Shown here: in pieces, positions 28,816-37,011 of the stretch
How positions within the stretch are numbered: the stretch's first letter is position 1
Layout: the number at the start of each line of letters is the position of its first letter
Assembly (NCBI GenBank): GCA_016710765.1
Contig: JADJUJ010000003.1
Span: 248,001 to 312,000, forward strand
DNA length: 64,000 bases
Origin: Lewinellaceae bacterium
GTDB taxonomy: Bacteria; Bacteroidota; Bacteroidia; Chitinophagales; Saprospiraceae
Direction of reading: 5' to 3'
The notes under the pieces: model-generated
What the model was told of the DNA's origin: nothing
Databases searched by the model: none
Seen by the model: the letters and a program-made list of their open reading frames with translations, nothing else
Position numbers and translations under genes: made by a program

Positions 28816-29495
28816 TGCGCAATCTTCGGCTCGGTTTGTTGTTGATAATGCTCGCTGGTGGCTGGTGGCACTGCCAGTCTGGTATGTCCTCCTGGAAGCG
28901 GTTGCAAAGTGACTTTGTAGGCGCCTTCCCCGAGGGATCCGAATTTTTAGTCGTCGATTCAAAGGATACGCTGCGCCTTCCCTTACCACCGCCTCCCTTG
29001 GCAGATGAAAACGCTGCAGCAACTTTATTAAGTTCGTTTTACCTGCGGGCTAAAGCACTTGACAGCACGCAACTTTCGCAGCACGAGTTCGAGCGGCTGA
29101 AGCGGTTTCGCCTTGCGTTGCTGCAATTGCAGCTCGATGTTCAGCAAGAAACGTACGCGCGTTGTAATCCTGAAGATTACGCAATGGCGGGCCTGCTGCA
29201 ACATTTCCTGGACGATGAGGGGGAGGTACGCCATCCTGCTTTGCTGGTACAGCTGCTGGAATCCGTGCCAGACTATTACCGTTCGGTACGGGAGAACTGG
29301 CAGGCGCCAGCTACCGACCATATCAACCTCGCTTTAATGGAAATGCTGCAAACCATGGAGAGCCTGGAACAGATAGCGCACGGCGCTGATGCGCTCTCCA
29401 TAGGTTACCGGGAACGCATAAAAAAGGCCGTTCCACGTGCGCGGACGGCCCTTAAAGAATATATTTCCTTGTGCCAGAGTGCCTGGCTGCAATAA
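28815..29495 (+). CDS. Putative lipoprotein coupled to the SprB-OmpA gene
   Basis: A 226-residue protein, hydrophobic leader with a possible lipidation cysteine at residue 20 (GGWWHCQS, an unusual lipobox). The rest is helical with L-Q-L-Q and E-R-x-K segments (LRLALLQLQLDVQQE type) and no recognised domain. The ATG overlaps the stop of the upstream gene by one base (TGATG), so the two are probably translated together. That pairing suggests it serves as a partner lipoprotein for the SprB-OmpA protein, but no such partnership is known to me. Confidence 0.65.
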   Translation: MRNLRLGLLLIMLAGGWWHCQSGMSSWKRLQSDFVGAFPEGSEFLVVDSKDTLRLPLPPPPLADENAAATLLSSFYLRAKALDSTQLSQHEFERLKRFRLALLQLQLDVQQETYARCNPEDYAMAGLLQHFLDDEGEVRHPALLVQLLESVPDYYRSVRENWQAPATDHINLALMEMLQTMESLEQIAHGADALSIGYRERIKKAVPRARTALKEYISLCQSAWLQ

Positions 29496-29499
29496 GCGT

Positions 29500-29928
29500 T
29501 TAAATGTTTTCTGTGCTGTTTTTTTCAATCAGCACTTCTTTCAATTCCTTGACGAAGGCGTATTGTTCCGGAAGCAAGCGTTTAAAAGTTTCCTTCACAG
29601 CAACGAATGCGCCCTTTTCGTGGTCGAACAGGCTTTTAAGGTGCAATTTTGCCTTTTCCTTGGCAACCCGGTAATCTTCGTACATCAATGCGCGTAGTGA
29701 AGGGAATTCATGCCAGTCGGCCTCAACAGCGATGGCTTTACGGGACTGTCCGTTGGCATCGGTCACTGCATCAAGTTCGATGATGGAGCGCTGCGTTAGC
29801 CGTTTAGATTCCTCAGGGGTCAGGGTGCTCCAGACATCTTTGGCTTCGTCGTTGTTGACGAGAAAGACTTCCAGACCTTTTTCGCGAACCCTGTAAATGA
29901 TGAGGTCTATATTTTCTTGCTCTTGCAT
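29500..29928 (-). CDS. Conserved hypothetical protein (possible NUDIX-like fold)
   Basis: A 142-residue cytosolic protein. The N-terminus (LIIYRVREKGLEVFLVN) resembles the first strands of NUDIX hydrolases, but the GX5EX7REUXEEXGU catalytic box is absent, so activity as a NUDIX enzyme is unlikely. The C-terminal half is helical and highly charged. It converges with the preceding lipoprotein gene (4-base gap). It is probably a real gene because of its length and codon pattern, but its role is unknown. Confidence 0.6.
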   Translation of the reverse strand: MQEQENIDLIIYRVREKGLEVFLVNNDEAKDVWSTLTPEESKRLTQRSIIELDAVTDANGQSRKAIAVEADWHEFPSLRALMYEDYRVAKEKAKLHLKSLFDHEKGAFVAVKETFKRLLPEQYAFVKELKEVLIEKNSTENI

Positions 29929-30064
29929 TGAATGTAAGATTGTGCGTGTACAAACGCTTCAGCACGCTAAAAGTTCAGTACCGTGTGCTTTTTCGAACGA
30001 ATCGGTAAAGGTCGGCATTTGCGCCGCATTTGCAAAGGATTAGATGGGCAAAATGACAAATGCT

Positions 30065-30559
30065 CTAAATCCGAATGGTAGACCGTTTTCGGGCAGGCGC
30101 TGGTGGTGCCGGGGCGCTGGGCTCGCTGCCTTCTCCTTGCCGGAGGCGTTCTTCGGGCAATAGATCCGGGGGAGCGTTGCCATCGTCGGCGGGAGCGCTG
30201 CCGGGCCCCAATTGGTTGGGATCGAGCCCCTGAAAAAAACGTTCAAACAACTGCTGCAAGTCGGAGAAGCCCTGTGGTATGCTGTTGCCAAAAGGATCCG
30301 TCTGGAAAAAATCAAGCCCTCCTCCCTGGAAAAGGGTGTCCATTTTAAAGAAAAAAAGGCTCGAATCGGGTGAAATGTAAAAATCACCGCCTCTTTGTTG
30401 TGCACTGTCGGCTGGAAACAAGCCTTTGCTCATCTGTTCGTCCATCCTGCGCAGCAAATGCTCGAAGGGGTCGACGGGCCGTTGGCCATTTTGCTGGGCC
30501 ATTGCTGGAACAGTCATCAGAGCCAGGCAAATGATCCCAAAAAATCGAAGATGGTGCAT
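30065..30559 (-). CDS. Small exported protein of unknown function
   Basis: A 164-residue protein with a signal peptide (residues 1-21, ending MAQQ). The mature part is rich in D, F and G with PDSSLFFFKMDTLFQGG-type strands, then a proline/alanine tail (PSAPAPPAPARKR). No family is recognised. A clean promoter box TAAATTTG (30579-30586 read on the minus strand) lies 19 bases before the start codon. Confidence 0.65.
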   Translation of the reverse strand: MHHLRFFGIICLALMTVPAMAQQNGQRPVDPFEHLLRRMDEQMSKGLFPADSAQQRGGDFYISPDSSLFFFKMDTLFQGGGLDFFQTDPFGNSIPQGFSDLQQLFERFFQGLDPNQLGPGSAPADDGNAPPDLLPEERLRQGEGSEPSAPAPPAPARKRSTIRI

Positions 30560-30578
30560 AGTATTGTAATTTTAAATG

Positions 30579-30586
30579 CAAATTTA
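30579..30586 (-). promoter_or_regulatory. Candidate -7 promoter box TAAATTTG for the small exported protein
   Basis: The reverse complement reads TAAATTTG, an exact TAnnTTTG match, 19 bases before the ATG at 30559. Confidence 0.5.
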
Positions 30587-30650
30587 CATGCAAGAAAGTA
30601 GAATCATAGCGGGTGCGCTGGATTATCTTCCAGGTAAACGCTGGCCGACT

Positions 30651-30658
30651 TATTTTTG
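30651..30658 (+). promoter_or_regulatory. Candidate -7 promoter box TATTTTTG for the PD40-OmpA gene
   Basis: Exact match to TAnnTTTG, 75 bases upstream of the ATG at 30734. No good -33 TTTG is visible. Confidence 0.4.
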
Positions 30659-30733
30659 TATTTACCCTTTGGTGGTAAAATTTTCGAAGCAGAAAATCGT
30701 TCTAGTTTTCTACATTAAACACTAAATCTGCGC

Positions 30734-32754
30734 ATGAATCGTATAATCCTGCTGTTGTTTACCATCCTTCCCCTTCTGGCCACAGCACAGCAATCCTCAA
30801 AAAGCAAATCCAAAGACCGCTTTCGCGAAAAAGATGACCCGGCCAATGTCGTGAGGGTTCAAAATGCCCGTTTCCTTAACAGCGCCGGCGCTGATTACAG
30901 TCCGGTGTACTACAAAAATGGCCTGGTATTCGTTTCTGCCCGTTTGAAAAATGGCCCGCAGGACAAAAAAACCGGACAAACCTATTCCGAAATTTATTTT
31001 GCCCCCTTTGATCCGGGTGGAGAACCCATCGCACCCAGTACTTTTTCCGTAGAAATCAATTCCTCCCTGCACGAAGGACCGGTTTCCTTCAGCCGGGACT
31101 TCAAATACATGTTTTTTACCCGCAACAACATGTACAAAGGTGTACAGAAAGCCGACAATACCGGAAAGGTGCGCTTAAAAATTTACATGGCCCGAAAAGG
31201 GGCGATTGATTGGGGCGATGTGCGGGAGCTACCGTTCAACTCCGAGACCTATTCCTGTTTGCACCCCAGCCTCAGTGCCGACGGAAACCGGCTTTATTTT
31301 GCTTCGGATATGCCAGGCGGATATGGTGGTTTTGACCTGTATTACAGCGATTATACGCCACAAGCTGGCTGGCAAACGCCCGTTAACCTCGGGCCGGAGA
31401 TCAATTCCTCCAAAAATGAACTATTTCCCTACATCCATATTTCCGGAACCTTGTTCTTTTGCTCCGATGGCCACAATTCATTGGGCGGGCTGGATGTCTT
31501 TTATGTCGACGATGTGGCGGATGGCTCCAAAGAAGTGGTCAACTTGGGGGAGCCTTTTAATTCAAAAAAGGACGACCTGGGTTTCATCATGAACGATGAA
31601 GGCACTGCCGGGTTCTTCAGCTCCGAACGGGAGGAAGGCTATGGAAAGGACGATATTTTCTCCTTTACCATAGAAAAAGGTATTGAAGGGGTGGAAAAAC
31701 CAGTGTCCAAACAAATTCAGATTTTCGTCACCGATGCTAAAAGTGGCAGCCCTTTGCAGGGTGCAGCCATCCGCGTGCTGAAACCCTCGGAAGATGGGTT
31801 TGTTAGTTCCGATCAGCAGTCGTATTACAACATAGACCTGGCGCCGGTGACCGATGGCTCCAATGTGCTGAGCCTTCAGTTGGTGCGCAAGGACATTGAG
31901 GATCTCGGCCCTGCCGACTTGTATACCAATGTTTCCGGCCAGGCACAAACGGATCTGTACAAATACCGGAGTTACCTGTTGCTGGTTAGCCTGGATGGTT
32001 TCCAAACCGTGGAACGCCTTTTTACTTTTGAAGGTGATGAAGTTCCGGTGATAAAGGTACCCCTGTCTGTTGCGCCCAAGTGTCATCGGGTGAGTGGTAT
32101 TGTTGCGACCGACCAATTTGGCCGCCGGATCGTCAACGCCTCCCTCAGTTTTACCAACAAAGGCAGTGGTGCCAAATCAAAGGTGCGCACCAACCTGAAT
32201 GGTGAATATGAAATTTGCCTGCCTTCTGACGGCGAATACCTGGTACAGGTAGAAAAAGAAGGCTTTTTGCCCGAAAATGCCAATGTAATGGTGTTTTCTG
32301 ACCAAGGTAGCTACAAAGAAATCCGACTTCGGCCCACGCAGCTGGAAGGCGCATCAGCGTCCAACCCAAATGCCAATGCACTTCGCATTGGTTCCATCGT
32401 GGTCATGGACAAGATCAATTTCGAGCACAATAAGGCAACGCTCAATCAGATGGCCGTTCGGCAATTGGATGCCTTATACGATCTGATGAAGCGCTATCCC
32501 GACATGCAGATTGCTCTGGTGGCGCATAACGATACCCGTGGAGATGCCCAGCAAAATCTGAGTTTATCCGAATTGAGAGCCAAAATGCAAAAGCCTATCT
32601 CGTATTCAGGGGTATTGGCGAAAGCCGTATCAATGCTGTTGGAAAAGGTGGTTCGGAGCCCCGTAATAAATGTACACAAGGAGTTGACTGTACGGAGGAA
32701 GAGCATCTCTTCAATGTGCGGTACGAAGCGATTGTTACCCGCATCGGGGCGTAG
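30734..32754 (+). CDS. PD40-propeller / carboxypeptidase-like / OmpA protein (PorE-like), frameshifted
   Basis: An envelope protein, 673 residues when repaired. Signal peptide 1-18 (ATAQQ). Residues about 50-320 hold PD40/WD40-like strands (SPVYYKNGLVFVSAR, SLSADGNRLYFASDM, IHISGTLFFCSDG). Residues about 435-520 form a carboxypeptidase-regulatory-like domain (VSGIVATDQFGRRIVNASL). The C-terminal OmpA domain has INFEHNKATL, ALVAHNDTRGDAQQNLSLSELRA and the peptidoglycan-type D and R. The end is frameshifted in the A4 run 32582-32585: one added A restores AKAYLVFRGIGESRINAVGKGG and a stop at 32754. The order matches PorE of the T9SS except for the TPR part, and the T9SS gene gldN follows. Confidence 0.87.
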
Positions 32755-32779
32755 ATGTTGTTTTGTTTCACACGGGTTT

Positions 32780-32921
32780 TTTATTTCGCACAGATTTCAC
32801 ACGGATTAAAAAAAGGATTTTACACAGAATAGAAGCTACCGATCCTTATATGGTCAAGTTCCATGTTATGGAGGGCACAACATTCTGTGTAAAATCCTTT
32901 TTTAATCTGTGCGAAATAAAA
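32780..32921. repeat. Inverted repeat with ~40-50 nt arms between PD40-OmpA and gldN
   Basis: The left arm (32780-32830) contains TTTATTTCGCACAGATT and GGATTTTACACAGAAT; the right arm (32882-32921) reads the reverse complement, with a short insertion in the left arm (TTCACACG). The loop is about 51 bases. It lies between convergent genes and probably ends transcription for both. The sequence type resembles common bacterial intergenic repeat families. Confidence 0.65.
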
Positions 32922-32925
32922 GAAA

Positions 32926-33783
32926 TCAATGCTGCCAGGCGTCCATCTCCCGGTTGAACAAATCGTTTTTGATTTTGTCTGACTCCAGCAGCATGTCCGT
33001 TCCAGTAAGGTATTCCCCAATTTTCAAATCATGCAGGTTGTTTTCCTTGATGATGTTGGAAGCGAAATTGCGCATTTCAAACATGTCCTCCCAGCTGGTG
33101 GTGGCCGCCAGGTTGTTGCCTGCGGTGTAAGCCTTTTGATGACTCAGGTATTCCCGGGCACTGGGGTAATGAATCCAAAATAAGGGCCGTTCAAATTTAA
33201 AATCGCCATCCTCGGTGTATTCATTGATCAGAGGGGCAATTCCCAGTATCCGGACCGACATGGTGCTGGTGCGGGCATCAAAAAACCAGGCCTCCTTGAT
33301 GCGGTAGCGCTGCACATCCTCCCAGTTGATGTCTGAAGATACTGTTTGCGTTTCTTCTATCCCGGTATTGAAATTCAGCACGGTGATGTCTTCCTTCCTG
33401 AATAAAATGGTTTTGAGCTGGTCTTCGCTCAATGGCTGGGTAAAATGATCGTTTTCGGTGCTGTAAGCGGTTAATTGGCCGGTAAGCACGCCCTCCCGGA
33501 GTATGCTGAACAGGGGCGCATCGGGGTACACAAAAGGCAGGTTCATTTTTTCTCGTGTTTCTACAATCCGCCAAATGCGGTTTTCCCAAAGGATGTCGTT
33601 TTCACGCACCGAAGGGTAGTCGAGGGTGCTGCGTTCCTGCAACACACTACGCGTGGTAAAGTCGTCGAGCGGACGATCGGGGGAATTTGCCGGCTGCGCC
33701 CATCCCATGGGGGCATGTTGCAGCCAAAGCAGGAGCATGGCGGTAACCCACCGTGCAGAACGGCGGTTCAATAAGTTGTTCAT
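32926..33783 (-). CDS. gldN: Gliding motility / T9SS protein GldN (PorN)
   Basis: A 285-residue periplasmic protein, a component of the T9SS trans-envelope complex. A signal peptide (residues 1-29, ending GWAQP) is followed by the family pattern YPSVRENDILWENRIWR (~60-75), a segment EDITVLNF, then IKEAWFFDARTSTMSVRILGIAP (~165-190) and FWIHYPSAREYLS (~205-218), all typical of GldN/PorN. In characterised bacteria it works with GldK, GldL and GldM in outer-membrane ring assembly, normally in a gldKLMN cluster. Here the other three are not in the window; the neighbour on one side is the PD40-OmpA protein. Its presence implies that this organism uses T9SS, in line with the cargo genes. Confidence 0.92.
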   Translation of the reverse strand: MNNLLNRRSARWVTAMLLLWLQHAPMGWAQPANSPDRPLDDFTTRSVLQERSTLDYPSVRENDILWENRIWRIVETREKMNLPFVYPDAPLFSILREGVLTGQLTAYSTENDHFTQPLSEDQLKTILFRKEDITVLNFNTGIEETQTVSSDINWEDVQRYRIKEAWFFDARTSTMSVRILGIAPLINEYTEDGDFKFERPLFWIHYPSAREYLSHQKAYTAGNNLAATTSWEDMFEMRNFASNIIKENNLHDLKIGEYLTGTDMLLESDKIKNDLFNREMDAWQH

Positions 33784-34004
33784 AAAGTACCTGAGTTTAG
33801 TAACGGGTCAGCAATAGCTTTCCAATTTGGCGGCATTTTTTGAGCGCTGTAAAAACACTACTGTAGTACACTGCACGGTTGTTTTAACGACTTGACGTCA
33901 CTCAAAACCTGCATCCCAAATCAGGAAACTTTTCTGACACGGTGCTTGGTAAAAGGAAAAGGGTTCCGGGCGACTATGGTGGGTCGCCAATCGATTCAGG
34001 GATA

Positions 34005-34167
34005 AGAACGTGTTCGGATTTAACATTTGGATGGCTGGGTAGGCAAATTTTGTTTTGATCAAGGCATTTTTTAGATTCGTTTACGGGTAATCCGGGTCTA
34101 AAAAATAACGACGAGCAGAAGAAAATTGGCCACCCAGGCGCCAAAATGTTAAATCAGAACACGTTCT
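34005..34167. repeat. 163-bp self-complementary intergenic element
   Basis: Left end AGAACGTGTTCGGATTTAAC and right end (reverse complement) AGAACGTGTTCTGATTTAAC are almost identical, and the complementarity continues inward with mismatches (CTGGGTAGG against CTGGGTGG; ATTTTTTAGA in both arms) so that most of the element could fold on itself. It lies in the 539-base gap 33784-34322 where no gene is seen. It looks like a miniature transposable element but only one copy is in this window. Confidence 0.6.
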
Positions 34168-34322
34168 AAGATTAAAATTTCCGGAAAATACCCTATAAAA
34201 ACGGGCAGTTGCTGCCGCTATTTCAGCAAGCGCTTTTTTTAACCTAGGTTAAAGTTTTTGAATGCGTGCAGCAAAAAAGGGGTATTGTGCACCCGAACGA
34301 ATTTTACTCCCGTTGTAAGCAT

Positions 34323-34859
34323 TTAGGACATTGAAGCGAGTTTTTTGGCAAAATCCAGCAGGGTAGGGTAGCGGTAATGCACCGGCAGGGCGCTCAACTC
34401 ATGCGCCTCTTCTTCCTTGCCCTCCACCAATACTGTGCGCATGCCCAGGCTGATCGCGAGTTTCATGTCGCAAACCGAATCACCAACGAGTACGCTGCGG
34501 GAAAAATCAATTTCCGGGAAATCCAGTTGTGCCTGCAGGGCCATGCCCGTGCCTGGTTTGCGGCAATCACAGCCATCAGATGGCCTGTGCGGGCAATAGT
34601 AGACTTTATCAATGCGCCCGCCCGCCATTTTTATTTTTTTCAGCATGAAGGCATGCACCGCTTCAAGGTCGGCTGCGCTCATAATTCCTTTGCCAACGCC
34701 CGACTGGTTGGTCACCACCACAATGCGCTTAAACAAGGGTGCCAGCAACGCCAACGCCTCCAGGGCGCCGGCTTCGAATTCAAATGCTTCGGGGCGTTTG
34801 ACATAATCGCCAGGGGTGCGAACATTGATAACGCCATCTCGGTCTAAAAACAAGTACAT
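34323..34859 (-). CDS. gmhB: HAD family phosphatase, GmhB-like
   Basis: A 178-residue cytosolic HAD-IIIA phosphatase. FLDRDGVINV holds the catalytic D-x-D (D6, D8); VVTNQSGVGKGIM (~48-60) and the conserved KPGTGM (~100) and VLVGDSVCDM (~125) are the HAD motifs 2-4. The Zn-binding pattern CPHRPSDGCDCRKP is characteristic of D,D-heptose 1,7-bisphosphate 7-phosphatase (lipopolysaccharide core heptose pathway). Starts at the ATG at 34859; a TTG three codons upstream is less likely. A promoter box lies only 6 bases before the ATG, suggesting a leaderless mRNA. Confidence 0.87.
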   Translation of the reverse strand: MYLFLDRDGVINVRTPGDYVKRPEAFEFEAGALEALALLAPLFKRIVVVTNQSGVGKGIMSAADLEAVHAFMLKKIKMAGGRIDKVYYCPHRPSDGCDCRKPGTGMALQAQLDFPEIDFSRSVLVGDSVCDMKLAISLGMRTVLVEGKEEEAHELSALPVHYRYPTLLDFAKKLASMS

Positions 34860-34865
34860 AGCCGG

Positions 34866-34873
34866 CAAAGGTA
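34866..34873 (-). promoter_or_regulatory. Promoter box TACCTTTG almost touching the gmhB start codon
   Basis: On the minus strand TACCTTTG ends six bases before the ATG at 34859, so transcription would begin about at the ATG. A TTGG at about 17 bases further upstream is a possible -33 element. Confidence 0.55.
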
Positions 34874-34945
34874 AGCATTCCGGTCTGCTGCCAATGAACC
34901 TTCTGAACCTAAATTCGTTGTAGGTACAAATTAAAATTACAAAAC

Positions 34946-35524
34946 ATGCACATTACCATCATATCGGGAAGTACCCGACTCAATCGTCAATCTCACAGCG
35001 TAGCCCTGGCGCTTCAGGCCCGGATCAACGATTCAGGTATTCACAGCGCTGAAATCCTCGATCTGGCAGCGTACCAGTTTCCAATCATGGAAGAAGTGCT
35101 GCACCGCCACCCGAATCCACCAGATGGTTTGGACGATTTTGCCGAAAAAATTCGGCGTTCGGATGCGCATATTTTTGTCTCCCCGGAATACAACGGCAGT
35201 TACACCTCGGCCCTCAAAAATGCCGTAGATTACCTTAAAGAATCGGAGTTTTCTAAAAAAGTAATTGGTGTTGCCGCTGTGAGCGCGGGCGGCATGGGCG
35301 GCATGCGTGCCGCTTTGGCCATGCAACAGTTGGTGTTGGGTGTGGGTGCTTATGCCTTGCCGCAGATGTTGCTGGTAGGGCAGGTGGGCCAGCGTTTCGA
35401 TGCCGACGGAAAATTATTGGACCCCCTGTTTGACAAAAATATGCAGGTATTCCTCAGTAATTTTTCCTTTTTGGCAGAAGCCGTTACGGAGAAAAAAGCT
35501 GCCTTGCAACCGGTTACAGTTTAA
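34946..35524 (+). CDS. NAD(P)H-dependent FMN reductase family protein
   Basis: A 192-residue flavodoxin-like protein. The P-loop analogue ITIISGSTRLNRQSHSVA (residues 4-21) binds FMN phosphate, and SPEYNGSYTSALKNAVDYL (~78-96) is the conserved flavin/NADPH region of SsuE/azoreductase-type enzymes. The length is normal for NADPH-dependent FMN reductases (about 180-200). It probably supplies reduced flavin or reduces quinones or azo compounds; a particular acceptor cannot be named. Its last 11 bases overlap the convergent T9SS gene. Confidence 0.9.
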   Translation: MHITIISGSTRLNRQSHSVALALQARINDSGIHSAEILDLAAYQFPIMEEVLHRHPNPPDGLDDFAEKIRRSDAHIFVSPEYNGSYTSALKNAVDYLKESEFSKKVIGVAAVSAGGMGGMRAALAMQQLVLGVGAYALPQMLLVGQVGQRFDADGKLLDPLFDKNMQVFLSNFSFLAEAVTEKKAALQPVTV

Positions 35525-36839
35525 AAAATGGGGCAATTCCAGGAGTAGAGCCTGATTTTTCAAATAAAACAAGGCTATACCAGCCAGTTGGGAGCGATGA
35601 AACGTCCAATTGGCTGGTATTTTTATGCAAGGTAAGCGCCATTTGACCCAGGGCATTGTATACCTGCAGCTGCGCCCAATCGCCGGCGGGTAATTGCAGT
35701 TGCTGCGCGACAGGATTGGGGTAAACCTCCAGGCGCCGGACTGGCACAGACTGGGTTGAACTGGGGGTGCTGGTGATGCCGTATACGTCGCTGACGAACT
35801 TGTTTTGGGTGTTGTTTTGGTTCCGAAAGCCCACTCTTGCGTACCCAAGCGCGCCACTGTGGTCGTCGGTATAGAAGTAAAAATGGAATTCCTGCTCTTG
35901 CCCGGGCGCCAGTTGGATAATGGTGGAATCAATAAAACTGGGGTAGCAAACATCCGCACAAAGGGAACTTTCCCAGCCAATGGGCAGTGTGTTGACGAGT
36001 CGCCTGATGAGGATATCAACAGGCTCATTGCTGTCGTTTACCAGCATGCCACTGGTGAACAGGGTTTCACCGGGCTGGCCCCAGGTAGTATCCTGGCTGG
36101 TCATCTGAAAGGTAAAGTGGCCGTTTGCACCGCCTGTAGGGGTGCAGTCGTTGTTAAAATAACTGTCGAGGTCGCAGAGGATATCGTCGGGGTATCGGTC
36201 GAACCAACCGTGCTTGGCATGCACGATGCCATCGGTTCCGATGAGGTAAGCGTTGTTGGGGGCCGGACCGTAATGCTGCCACCAGTTGTTGCAGGGCCCG
36301 TCGAGGTATGCGGGCACCTGGAGGTTTTCATTGCTCAGCAAAGCTGCTGCCACAGCCATCCGTTCGGCATAGCTTGTCGGCTGCCGGTAGAGGATTCCTG
36401 CGTTGAGGTTAGCAGCGCCTGTGTTGACATAGCCAAAGTACGGGCTGATGTCGATGTCGGGATGGGCTTCAACACCGTAGACCACCAATACCGTCAGCGA
36501 ATCGCCATACAGTGCGTTCACTTCATTGATTTTGGCAATTTTATTTCTAAAAACAGGACAGGTGTAGTTGCCGCCCACCATGAGCACGGGTTTTCCGGCA
36601 GACAAAGCGGTGGAAAGTGTGAAAGCCTGGCCGTTGAGATCGAACAAGGTAAAGTCGGCGGCTGTATCGCCAACCATGAGCCCGCTGTTGTCGAAATTAC
36701 CCAGGTAGAGCGGGATGGTGCAAATCGAGTCGGCGCCCTGCGGTTCGGAAGCCAGGCCTATGGAGGGTTTTAAAACGAATTGGGCGGGTAAAAGGGTGCC
36801 AATTAACAACGTGAGGAGCAGGGTAAGGAATAGTTTCAT
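35514..36839 (-). CDS. Secreted deiodinase-like thioredoxin-fold T9SS cargo
   Basis: A 441-residue exported protein. Residues 1-19 are a signal peptide (...LLPAQ). Around 60-210 is a redoxin-like domain of iodothyronine deiodinase type: GDTAADFTLFDLNGQAF, then GGNYTCPVFRNKI with a cysteine where deiodinases carry selenocysteine, and VYGVEAHPDI (compare the deiodinase EAHxxDG region). Residues about 240-350 form an Ig-like domain. The last ~85 residues are a type A T9SS sorting domain (LEVYPNPV, QVYNALGQMAL, GWYSLVLF). Reductase or thiol-peroxidase activity outside the cell is inferred; true deiodination is unlikely. A promoter box lies 20 bases upstream. Confidence 0.85.
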   Translation of the reverse strand: MKLFLTLLLTLLIGTLLPAQFVLKPSIGLASEPQGADSICTIPLYLGNFDNSGLMVGDTAADFTLFDLNGQAFTLSTALSAGKPVLMVGGNYTCPVFRNKIAKINEVNALYGDSLTVLVVYGVEAHPDIDISPYFGYVNTGAANLNAGILYRQPTSYAERMAVAAALLSNENLQVPAYLDGPCNNWWQHYGPAPNNAYLIGTDGIVHAKHGWFDRYPDDILCDLDSYFNNDCTPTGGANGHFTFQMTSQDTTWGQPGETLFTSGMLVNDSNEPVDILIRRLVNTLPIGWESSLCADVCYPSFIDSTIIQLAPGQEQEFHFYFYTDDHSGALGYARVGFRNQNNTQNKFVSDVYGITSTPSSTQSVPVRRLEVYPNPVAQQLQLPAGDWAQLQVYNALGQMALTLHKNTSQLDVSSLPTGWYSLVLFEKSGSTPGIAPFFKL

Positions 36840-36859
36840 AGGTCGTTTTTAGATCGGTT

Positions 36860-36867
36860 CAAAGTTA
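36860..36867 (-). promoter_or_regulatory. Candidate -7 promoter box TAACTTTG for the deiodinase-like gene
   Basis: On the minus strand TAACTTTG matches TAnnTTTG and lies 20 bases before the ATG at 36839. Confidence 0.5.
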
Positions 36868-36933
36868 TTGGTAATCCATTAGACCCCGAACCCCTGCATG
36901 GGTTTAATGCCGCCGACCCGCGTGAAGGCAGTT

Positions 36934-36975
36934 TTAAAAAAAGCCTCCAACAAGAACAATGCTTGTTGGAGGCTT
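36934..36975 (-). terminator. Terminator of metK
   Basis: On the minus strand AAGCCTCCAACAAG pairs perfectly with CTTGTTGGAGGCTT (14 bp) around a seven-base loop and is followed by seven T. It lies 37 bases past the metK stop at 37012. Confidence 0.9.
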
Positions 36976-37011
36976 GCAGTACAACCATAAAATGGTGAGA
37001 CAAATCCTCTT

